DNA of 64,000 nucleotides from Rhodoferax sp. WC2427 (GTDB lineage Bacteria > Pseudomonadota > Gammaproteobacteria > Burkholderiales > Burkholderiaceae_C): the NCBI RefSeq assembly GCF_040822085.1, contig NZ_CP162006.1, positions 2,914,001-2,978,000 of the forward strand, read 5' to 3'. This document shows positions 34,432 to 42,353 of the stretch, one piece after another; the stretch's first letter is position 1; every line of letters starts with the position of its first letter. The notes beneath the pieces were generated by a model. That model saw only the letters and a list, made by a program, of their open reading frames with translations, searched no databases and was not told where the DNA came from. The position numbers were made by a program, and so were the translations under genes.

Positions 34432-36684
34432 TCAGGGCCCGGTATCGGCACGCCGGCCGACCAACCATTGCTCCAGCCCATCGGCGGGCAGCGGGCGGGC
34501 GTACAAATATCCCTGCTGCACCCGGCAACCGCGGGCGGTCAGAAATTCGGCCTGCATGGCGGTTTCCACCCCTTCGGCCACCACCGTCAGGTCCAGGCCG
34601 TCGCCGATGCGCAGCACGGTGTTGGTCAGCGCGCGGGCGGCGGCGTTGTCGGCCAGGTCCTGCACAAAGCTCTTGTCCAGCTTGAGCTCATGGATCGGCA
34701 GGCGGTGCAGATAGCCCAGCGAAGAATAGCCGGTGCCAAAGTCGTCCAGCGACAGGTGCACGCCCAGGGCATGTACCGCGTCGATGGTGGCGGGCACACC
34801 GGCGGTGGTGTCCATGACCACGCTTTCGGTCATCTCCAGCGTCAAATCTTGCGGGCACAGGCCGTGCTGGCGCAGCAAGTCGGCCACCAGCGCGGGAAGA
34901 CCGGGGTTTTGGAAGTTGCGGGCCGACAGGTTGACCGCCACCCGGGGCACGGCCACGCCACGGGCGCGCCAGTCGGCCATCTGGCGGCAGGCTTCCCCCA
35001 GGCCCCAGCGGCTGAGTTCGTCGATCAGCCCGCATTCTTCGGCCAGCGGGATGAACTGGTCGGGCGGCACCGCGCCGCGGCGCGGATGCTGCCAGCGCGC
35101 CAAAGCCTCCACCCCGTAGAGCACCGAGCCCGCCGGGCCGCTGACCTGCGGCTGGTAGTGCAGCTGCAACTGCCCCAGGCGCAATGCTTCGCGCAGATCG
35201 GCCTCCAGCGACAGGCGCTCCAGCGTGCGGCGGTTCATGGCGTCGTTGAAAAAGCGCAGGCAGCCGCGCCCATCGTGCTTGGCCTGGTGCATGGCCAGAT
35301 CGGCCTGGCGCAGCAAGGTGTCGAAGTCGTGCCCGTCTTCGGGGAACATGGCCACGCCCACGCTGGCATTGGGGTGCACGGTGACACCCGAGGGCAGCAC
35401 CAGCGGCGCGGCAATGGCGGCCAACAGGCGCTCGGCGGCCAGGGCGGCTTCCTCGGTGCTGCACCCGGTCAGTACCGCCACAAACTCGTCGCCCGCCTGG
35501 CGGCCCACCAGGTCGCGGCCCCGCACCTCCAGGCTGAGCCGGTTGGCAATTTCGCTCAACAGCACGTCGCCTGCGCCATGGCCCTGCTCTTCGTTGACGT
35601 GTTTGAAGCGGTCGATATTGATAAACAACAGGGCCAGCGGCTCTTGGGAGCGCAGGGCCTCGGCGACCGCCCGCTCGGCCTTGGTGCGCAGCATCTTGCG
35701 GTTGGGCAGACTGGTCAGCGCATCGAAAAAAGCCAGGTGGTGGATGTGCGCGCGTGCCTCTTCGCGCTCCATGGCCAACGCGCACAGGTGCAGGCTCACA
35801 TCCACCAGCCGCTGGTGAAATGCGTCGGGGCCACGCCGGGTGCGGTAGTAAAACGCAAAGGTTCCCAGCACCCGGCCATCGTGGGCCTTGATGGGGCTGG
35901 ACCAGCAGGCCAACAGGCCATACGGCAGGATCAAATGGGTGAACGGGGCCCACAGCGGATCGGTGGCAATGTCGGTCACCGTCACCGGATCGCCCCGCCA
36001 GGCGGCGGTCCCGCACGAGCCCACGGCAGGGCCGATGCAGAGACCGGCAATCGCATTGGATAGTTCGACCGGCAGGCTGGGGCCAGCCAAGGGCTGTAGC
36101 TGCCCCTGGGCGTCCACCGCCAGAATGGAGGCCACCACCTCGGGGGCGATGCGCTCCACCTCGCGGCAGACCAGGGCCATCAATTGCGCCAAGGGCAGCT
36201 CTTCGGCCATGGCGTGCAGCAGCTTGTACTGCAACACCTCGTGCATTTTGGTCAGGGTGATGTCGGCCAGCACGCCCACCACGCCGTTGAAGCGGCCCTC
36301 GGCATCGAACAGCGGATTGGCCACCACCGACACCCACAGCGGCCGCCCGGCCTTGGTGTAGAGCAGGATGTCGGCGCGCCCCCCGCCGGGCTGCTTCAAT
36401 TCGCGCTTGATGCGCTCCACAACCTGCATATCGGTATGCGGCCCCGACAAGGAGGCGCTGACGGTGCGGCCCAGTACCTCGTCCAAGGTGTAGCCAAACA
36501 TGCTGGTGAAGCCCGCATTGGCATAGGTGATGCGGGTGTCGGGTCCACCCACGATGAAAGCGTTGTGGCTTTGGCTGACCACCTCCAGCAACTGGCGCAC
36601 GGAGTCTTGTGGCACCAGCCCATAGACACCGCCTGCCGGGTTGGCCTCTGGATCGATCAGCGCGAGCAGACGTGAAATGGGCAT
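34432..36684 (-). CDS. PAS-GAF-GGDEF-EAL cyclic di-GMP phosphodiesterase (DosP-like layout)
   Basis: About 750 residues. PAS (about 30-150) and GAF (about 165-315) sensor domains precede GGDEF (about 325-485) and EAL (about 495-745). The cyclase site is AGDEF rather than GGDEF, so GTP may be bound rather than cyclised; an RxxD site (RGRD) is kept. The EAL domain is intact: VEALARWQHP, VNLSARNF, LDDFGTGYSSLGYL, LKLDKSF and VAEGVET. Net phosphodiesterase activity is expected. The order matches E. coli DosP, but whether the PAS domain binds heme is not evident. The start is uncertain: the ATG at 36684 is used, with a TTG 36 bp upstream possible. It is followed 13 bp later by the MASE2-GGDEF gene, placing opposing activities together. 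Confidence 0.9.
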   Translation of the reverse strand: MPISRLLALIDPEANPAGGVYGLVPQDSVRQLLEVVSQSHNAFIVGGPDTRITYANAGFTSMFGYTLDEVLGRTVSASLSGPHTDMQVVERIKRELKQPGGGRADILLYTKAGRPLWVSVVANPLFDAEGRFNGVVGVLADITLTKMHEVLQYKLLHAMAEELPLAQLMALVCREVERIAPEVVASILAVDAQGQLQPLAGPSLPVELSNAIAGLCIGPAVGSCGTAAWRGDPVTVTDIATDPLWAPFTHLILPYGLLACWSSPIKAHDGRVLGTFAFYYRTRRGPDAFHQRLVDVSLHLCALAMEREEARAHIHHLAFFDALTSLPNRKMLRTKAERAVAEALRSQEPLALLFINIDRFKHVNEEQGHGAGDVLLSEIANRLSLEVRGRDLVGRQAGDEFVAVLTGCSTEEAALAAERLLAAIAAPLVLPSGVTVHPNASVGVAMFPEDGHDFDTLLRQADLAMHQAKHDGRGCLRFFNDAMNRRTLERLSLEADLREALRLGQLQLHYQPQVSGPAGSVLYGVEALARWQHPRRGAVPPDQFIPLAEECGLIDELSRWGLGEACRQMADWRARGVAVPRVAVNLSARNFQNPGLPALVADLLRQHGLCPQDLTLEMTESVVMDTTAGVPATIDAVHALGVHLSLDDFGTGYSSLGYLHRLPIHELKLDKSFVQDLADNAAARALTNTVLRIGDGLDLTVVAEGVETAMQAEFLTARGCRVQQGYLYARPLPADGLEQWLVGRRADTGP

Positions 36685-36833
36685 GGCCGCATTGTGAAAG
36701 TATTCAATCCAGTTTACCAACCAGCATGCGCGATAGCGGACAAGTTTGGGCGGCTACTCACCACGCAAACCCTTGGCATGCCGCGGGCCACCCGGCCACC
36801 ACACACGCCAATAGTTAAGCATCAAATTAGCCT

Positions 36834-36877
36834 CTCACGACCATCCCATCAGCACAAGAAGCTATAAATTAAATAGC
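36834..36877 (+). repeat. Palindromic repeat, copy 11, overlapping the cobT stop codon
   Basis: CCCATCAGCACAAGAAGCTAT and the TTAAATAGC arm are well kept. The cobT reading frame on the minus strand enters the repeat and ends at the TAA inside the GCTATTTAA arm. Confidence 0.85.
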
Positions 36878-37888
36878 ATCCACGCCGGCGGACGCAAAAC
36901 TTGCCATCTCGGCCAGCACCAGGCAGGCCGACTGCAGCAGCGGCCAGGCCAGTGCCGCGCCCGAGCCCTCGCCCAGCCGCAGCCCGATGTCGAGCAGGGG
37001 TTGCGCACCCAGGTGGTGCAGCAGTTGGCTGTGGCCGCGCTCGCCCGAGCGGTGGGCAAACACGCAGCGTTGCAGCACCAGCGGCTGCAGGGCATGCGCC
37101 ACCATCACTACGGCGGTGGTGATGAAGCCGTCCACCACCACCACCCGCCGCTCCTGGGCCGCCTGCAGCACCGCGCCCAGCATGGTGGCCATCTCGAAGC
37201 CGCCAAACACCTCCATCGCGTGCAACGGGTCTTTGACCGCCGCATGGCGCTCCAGCACCCGGGTCAGCACCGCCACTTTGCGCTCCAGGCCCGCCGTGTC
37301 CAGCCCGGTGCCCGCGCCGGTGCACTCGGCAACGGACAAGCCGGTCAGCCGCGCCATTAGCAGCGACGCGGCCGAGGTATTGCCAATGCCCATTTCGCCC
37401 AGCAACAGCACATTGCCGGGCAAACCCTTGACGATGGCACGGCCCTGGGCAACCGCGCGCTCGCAATCCAGCGCATCCATGGCCGGCCCGTCGAGGCTGT
37501 CGGCCGTGCCGTAGGCGATCTTGTAGTCCAACAGGCCCGGGCGTGGCGTGAAGTCGTGGCGCACGCCGCAGTCGACCACCGTCAGGGCCAAGCCGTGCTG
37601 GCGCGCCAGCACACTCACGCAGGCACCGCCCGCCAGAAAGTTCTCTACCATCTGCCAGGTCACATCGCTGGGATACGCCGAGACGCCGCGCGCCGCCAGG
37701 CCATGGTCGCCCGCAAACACCACCAGCTGCGGCTGCACCAATTGGGGGGCCTCTGTGCCCAAAATTTCACCCAACTGCAGGGCCAATGCCTCCAGGCCGC
37801 CAAGCGATCCGACGGGCTTGGTCTTTTGGTCCAACTTGGTTTGCAGGGCCTGGCGCAGGGCGGGATGGGACAGATCGGACAAGGTCAT
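36869..37888 (-). CDS. cobT: Nicotinate-nucleotide-dimethylbenzimidazole phosphoribosyltransferase
   Basis: This 339-residue enzyme makes alpha-ribazole phosphate for the lower ligand of cobalamin. Conserved parts are KTKPVGSLGGLE, VVFAGDHGLAARGVSAYP, GEMGIGNTSAAS, GTGLD, and the C-terminal FAHRSGERGHSQLL and LRLGEGSGAAL. I used the internal ATG at 37888 because MTLSDLSHPALR is a normal start; the frame is open 132 bp further upstream without similarity. The last residue and stop codon come from a palindromic repeat. cobQ lies about 7 kb away at 44.7-46.3 kb. No cobalamin riboswitch was recognised in the 218-bp divergent spacer upstream. Confidence 0.93.
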   Translation of the reverse strand: MTLSDLSHPALRQALQTKLDQKTKPVGSLGGLEALALQLGEILGTEAPQLVQPQLVVFAGDHGLAARGVSAYPSDVTWQMVENFLAGGACVSVLARQHGLALTVVDCGVRHDFTPRPGLLDYKIAYGTADSLDGPAMDALDCERAVAQGRAIVKGLPGNVLLLGEMGIGNTSAASLLMARLTGLSVAECTGAGTGLDTAGLERKVAVLTRVLERHAAVKDPLHAMEVFGGFEMATMLGAVLQAAQERRVVVVDGFITTAVVMVAHALQPLVLQRCVFAHRSGERGHSQLLHHLGAQPLLDIGLRLGEGSGAALAWPLLQSACLVLAEMASFASAGVDAI

Positions 37889-38106
37889 ACAAGGGGCTCG
37901 TGGTTCGGCATAAAAGTCCCGGACGTTACATGAAAAAACAGGTATTACCCCGCCTAATAGTGCCGCTGGTATAAGAATTGCATCTGCTTCCAAAGCGCTA
38001 TTAAGGGCAAACACCAGCAAGCATGCACCATTCTGGAACCTAGAATTTGTAGGTTATTGTGTACAGGCTCCGCCACTTTTCGTAACTGAATTACCAGGAA
38101 ATATCG

Positions 38107-38877
38107 ATGAAAAAAATTGTTCTGACCTTCGCACTGACCGCACTGGCTGCCGCCGCATTCGCCCAGGGCAAAGACCTGAAAGTGGCCATCGACCCGACCT
38201 ACGAACCCTTCACCTTCAAGACCGCCGATGGCAAGCCCACCGGTTTTGACGTGGACATCGCCAACGCCCTGTGCGAGCAGATCAAACGCAAATGCGTGTT
38301 TGTCGAACAGGTGTGGGACAGCATGATCCCCGGCCTGCAGGCCAAAAAATACGACGCCATCATCAGCTCGATGTCCATCACCGAAGACCGCCTCAAAGTG
38401 GTGGACTTCACCAACAAGTACTACAACACCCCCAGCAAGATCGTCGTCAAGAACGACATCAAGTTCACCGATCTGGCTTCGCTCAAGGGCAAGAAAATCG
38501 GCGTGCTCAAAGGCAGCACCCAAGAAAAATACGCCAATGGCGAGCTGAAAAAGGTGGGCGTGGTCGTCACCCCTTACGAAGCCCAGGACCAGGTCTACCT
38601 GGACATCAAATCGGGCCGCCTGGACGGTACCGTGGCCGACATCGTGGAAGTCACCGGTGGCTTCTTGAGCAAGCCCGAAGGCAAGGACTACAAGTCGGTG
38701 GGCGAAGAGCTGTACATCCCCAAATACTTCGGCGGTGGTGCCGGTGTGGCGATCCGCAAGGGCGACAAGGCCCTGAAGGACGAGCTGAACACGGCAATCG
38801 CCGCCATCCGCGCCAACGGCACCTACAAAACCCTGAACGACAAGTACTTCAAATTTGACGTTTACGGTGCCAAGTAA
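38107..38877 (+). CDS. Amino-acid ABC transporter, periplasmic substrate-binding protein
   Basis: This 256-residue family 3 solute-binding protein has a signal peptide cleaved near AFAQG (about residue 19). The mature start KDLKVAIDPTYEPFTFK and the ligand-binding segments GFDVDIANAL, ISSMSITEDR and GTVADIVEV resemble the lysine/arginine/ornithine and histidine binding proteins. It opens a five-gene operon (binding protein, two permeases, M14-like hydrolase, ATPase). The ligand is probably a basic or modified polar amino acid, but this is inferred. A strong hairpin and T-run follow, likely limiting transcription into the permeases. Confidence 0.92.
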   Translation: MKKIVLTFALTALAAAAFAQGKDLKVAIDPTYEPFTFKTADGKPTGFDVDIANALCEQIKRKCVFVEQVWDSMIPGLQAKKYDAIISSMSITEDRLKVVDFTNKYYNTPSKIVVKNDIKFTDLASLKGKKIGVLKGSTQEKYANGELKKVGVVVTPYEAQDQVYLDIKSGRLDGTVADIVEVTGGFLSKPEGKDYKSVGEELYIPKYFGGGAGVAIRKGDKALKDELNTAIAAIRANGTYKTLNDKYFKFDVYGAK

Positions 38878-38903
38878 GCCTTAGCCTCAGTACCAGGCTC
38901 AGC

Positions 38904-38947
38904 GCCGTGGTCAGGTTGTACCGCAACCGCCACGGCTTGTTTTTTTC
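38904..38947 (+). terminator. Hairpin with T-run inside the ABC transporter operon (attenuator)
   Basis: GCCGTGG (38904-38910) pairs with CCACGGC (38930-38936), with an inner GGTTG/CAACC stem, followed by TTGTTTTTTTC. Placed between the binding-protein gene and the permeases, it would make the periplasmic protein more abundant than the membrane parts. Confidence 0.88.
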
Positions 38948-38964
38948 TTCCCGGGATACTCCAC

Positions 38965-39651
38965 TTGAACGATTACTACTGGTCCATTTTGAACGGCGCG
39001 GTGCTGACCGTCGGGGTGTCCCTGGCCGCCTTGGCGGTATCTGTTGTGCTGGGCCTGATCGGGGCTGCGGCCAAGTTGTCGGGCCGCCCGCTGCTGGTGA
39101 TTCCCGCCACCGTCTACACCACCATCATCCGCGGCATTCCAGACCTGGTGCTGATGCTGCTGGTGTTCTACGGGGGCACGATCGGCGTGAATGCGCTGCT
39201 GGAGATGGCGGGCAGCGAAGCCACCCTCGACCTGAACCCATTTTTTGCCGGTGTCTTTACGCTCGGCTTCATCTACGGTGCCTACATGACCGAGACGTTT
39301 CGCGGCGCCATCATGGCCATTCCACGCGGCCAGTTTGAAGCCGCCGCCGCCTTTGGCATGGCCCCCCGGCAAACGTTCATGCGCATCACCGCACCGCAAA
39401 TGGTGCGCTACGCCCTGCCCGGCTTCACCAACAACTGGCTGGTGCTGATCAAGTCCACCGCGCTGGTCAGCCTGATCGGCCTGCAGGAAATGACCTACCT
39501 GGCCAAGCAGGCCAGTGCCGCCACCCGGTCGCCCTTTGCCTACCTGCTGTTTGCGGGCGGGCTGTTTCTCATCTTCACCTGGGCCTCGCTGGCCGTGCTG
39601 CGCAAGCTCAACGCACGCTACAGCCTGGGCACCAAACGGATCGCGTTTTAA
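38965..39651 (+). CDS. Amino-acid ABC transporter permease (HisQ-like)
   Basis: This 228-residue inner-membrane permease has about five transmembrane helices. The ATPase-contact loop (EAA loop) is GQFEAAAAFGMAPRQTFMRI. The family 1 amino-acid permease start YYWSILNGAVLTVGVSLAAL is clear. The start codon is TTG at 38965, since no ATG or GTG lies at the conserved N-terminus. It ends 2 bp before the second permease start. Confidence 0.92.
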   Translation: MNDYYWSILNGAVLTVGVSLAALAVSVVLGLIGAAAKLSGRPLLVIPATVYTTIIRGIPDLVLMLLVFYGGTIGVNALLEMAGSEATLDLNPFFAGVFTLGFIYGAYMTETFRGAIMAIPRGQFEAAAAFGMAPRQTFMRITAPQMVRYALPGFTNNWLVLIKSTALVSLIGLQEMTYLAKQASAATRSPFAYLLFAGGLFLIFTWASLAVLRKLNARYSLGTKRIAF

Positions 39652-39653
39652 CC

Positions 39654-40367
39654 ATGAACTGGGAAGTCATATTCAGTGCCGACAGCCTGGCCATGTTTGG
39701 CGAGGGCATTGTCACCACGCTAACCCTGCTGTTTGCGTCCGTGGCCATCGGGGCCGTGCTGGCCGTGGCGTTTGCCCTGGCACTCACCAGCAACAACAAG
39801 GTTCTGGCTGGCATCGTGGGGGCCTACACCTTCGTGGTGCGCGGCACGCCGCTGCTGATCCAGGTGTACCTGATCTACTACGGCCTGGCCCAGCTCGAGT
39901 GGGTCCAGGCCCATTGGGACACCGTCTGGCCCTTGGTGTACTTCAAGAACGCCTTCTTCTGCGCCCTGCTGGCGTTTGCACTCAACACCGCAGGCTACAC
40001 CGCCGAGATGCTGGCCGGGTCGATCCGCGAGACCAACGCAGGCGAGATCGAAGCCGCCCAGTCGCTGGGCATGAGCCGCTTCAAGATCCTGCTGCGCGTG
40101 GTGTTGCCCAGCGCCATGCGCCGCACCCTGCCCGCCTACAGCAACGAGGTGGTGATGATGCTGCAAAGCACCAGCCTGGCCAGCGCCGTGCCGGGCCTGC
40201 TGGACATCACCGCTGCCGCCAGCCGCATCTACTCCGACTTCTACCTGCCGTTTGAAGCCTATCTGTTTGCCGCCGCCCTGTACCTCATTGGCACCTTCGC
40301 CCTGATCGCCCTGTTCCGGCTGGCCGAAAAGCACTTTCTGGCCTACCTGGCTCCGCGCAAACACTGA
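39654..40367 (+). CDS. Amino-acid ABC transporter permease (HisM-like)
   Basis: This 237-residue permease partners the preceding one. The EAA loop GEIEAAQSLGMSRFKILLRV is conserved, as are RGTPLLIQVYLIYYGL and the terminal YLAPRKH. The heterodimer forms the inner-membrane channel. Spacing of 2 bp upstream and 6 bp downstream shows tight operon packing. Confidence 0.93.
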   Translation: MNWEVIFSADSLAMFGEGIVTTLTLLFASVAIGAVLAVAFALALTSNNKVLAGIVGAYTFVVRGTPLLIQVYLIYYGLAQLEWVQAHWDTVWPLVYFKNAFFCALLAFALNTAGYTAEMLAGSIRETNAGEIEAAQSLGMSRFKILLRVVLPSAMRRTLPAYSNEVVMMLQSTSLASAVPGLLDITAAASRIYSDFYLPFEAYLFAAALYLIGTFALIALFRLAEKHFLAYLAPRKH

Positions 40368-40373
40368 CCATCT

Positions 40374-41486
40374 ATGTACCGTACCGACCACCTCCTGCGC
40401 AGCCAAAGCATTGGCAGCCAGAAGACCCTGAGCAGCTTCCATTTCGGCACCCCGGGTGCCCGCCCCAAGGTCTACATCCAGGCCAGCCTGCATGCCGAAG
40501 AGCTGCCCGGCATGCTGGCCGCCTACCACCTGCGCCGCCTGCTGGAGCAGGCCGAGGCACTCGGCCAGATCCAGGGCGAAATCATCCTGGTGCCGATGGC
40601 CAACCCCATCGGGCAGGCGCAGCGGGTGGACCACAAGCCCATGGGCCGCTTCGACCTGAACACCTCCGAAAACTTCAACCGCCACTTCCCCGACCTGTGC
40701 GCCGCTGTACTGCCACTGGTCGAAGGTAAGCTGGGTTCGGATGCTGCCGCCAACGTGGCCACCATCCGCGCGGCCATGGCCGCGCATCTGGATGCATGGC
40801 AGCCCGAGACCGAACTGGCCAGCCAGCGCAAGCATCTGGTCGGCATGGCTTTTGATGCGGACGTGGTACTCGACCTGCACTGCGACTGCGAAGCCGTGAT
40901 GCACCTCTACACCGAAACACCCTGCTGGCCCGCCATGGAGCCGCTGGCCCGCCTGCTGGGCGCGCAGGCCGTGCTGCTGGCCAAAAACTCGGGCGGCCTG
41001 TCGTTTGACGAAAGCATGTCCGGCCCCTGGTGGCAACTGGCCGAAAAGCTGCCCTACCCCATTCCCCAGGCCTGTGCCAGCACCACGGTGGAACTGCGCG
41101 GCGAAGGCGATGTCAGCCACGCCCTGGGCCGCGCCGATGCCAATGCGATTTTTGGCTATCTGCAGCACCTGGGCGCAGTGGCTGGCGAGCCACCGGCCCT
41201 GCCCGAACTGGCCTGTGCCGCCACGCCCCTGGCCGGTGCGCAGTTTGTGAAATCGCCGGTGCCCGGCCTGCTGGTGTTTGCCGCGAAGCCGGGCGACCGC
41301 CTGGCCCTGGGCGAACTGGTGGCCGAAATCATCGACCCCGTCAGCGGCACGGTGCACGCCTTGCGCGCCGAAGTACCCGGCGTGGTGTACGCCCGTACCA
41401 CCGAGCGCTACGCCACGCCTGGCGACGACCTGGCCAATATCGCGGGCAGCGTGCCCTTTCGCACCGGCAACCTGCTGGGCGCTTGA
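40374..41486 (+). CDS. M14/aspartoacylase-family zinc hydrolase in the ABC operon
   Basis: This 370-residue protein belongs to the succinylglutamate desuccinylase/aspartoacylase group. The zinc ligands can be placed as H40-x2-E43 (SLHAEELPG) and H169 (LDLHCDCE), with the catalytic glutamate at E240 (TTVELRGEGD). The C-terminus has a beta-rich, lipoyl-like part (ATPLAGAQFVKSPVPGLLVF). Relatives cleave N-acyl or N-succinyl groups from amino acids. There is no cytoplasmic signal peptide, so it acts inside. Its position between permease and ATPase genes suggests it processes the imported compound. Confidence 0.88.
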   Translation: MYRTDHLLRSQSIGSQKTLSSFHFGTPGARPKVYIQASLHAEELPGMLAAYHLRRLLEQAEALGQIQGEIILVPMANPIGQAQRVDHKPMGRFDLNTSENFNRHFPDLCAAVLPLVEGKLGSDAAANVATIRAAMAAHLDAWQPETELASQRKHLVGMAFDADVVLDLHCDCEAVMHLYTETPCWPAMEPLARLLGAQAVLLAKNSGGLSFDESMSGPWWQLAEKLPYPIPQACASTTVELRGEGDVSHALGRADANAIFGYLQHLGAVAGEPPALPELACAATPLAGAQFVKSPVPGLLVFAAKPGDRLALGELVAEIIDPVSGTVHALRAEVPGVVYARTTERYATPGDDLANIAGSVPFRTGNLLGA

Positions 41487-41507
41487 ACTTTTTTGAATGC
41501 AGAACCT

Positions 41508-42284
<777 letters not shown>

Positions 42285-42311
42285 CCGCTATTCGGTGCCA
42301 AATCAGCCTCT

Positions 42312-42353
42312 AGCGCTTATGTATTGGGCATGAGAAGCTATCAATAATATAGC
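42312..42353 (+). repeat. Palindromic repeat, copy 12, supplying the stop codon of a GGDEF-EAL gene
   Basis: TAGCGCTTATGTATTGGGCA, GAAGCTAT and the ATATAGC arm follow the repeat order. The minus-strand gene enters it, and its last codons (serine-leucine-tyrosine-tyrosine, stop) are repeat sequence. Confidence 0.83.

Noticed and set aside
37889..38106. Possible cobalamin riboswitch upstream of cobT
   Set aside because: The spacer lacks the conserved GCCACTG-type B12 box and shows no matching stem pattern by eye.
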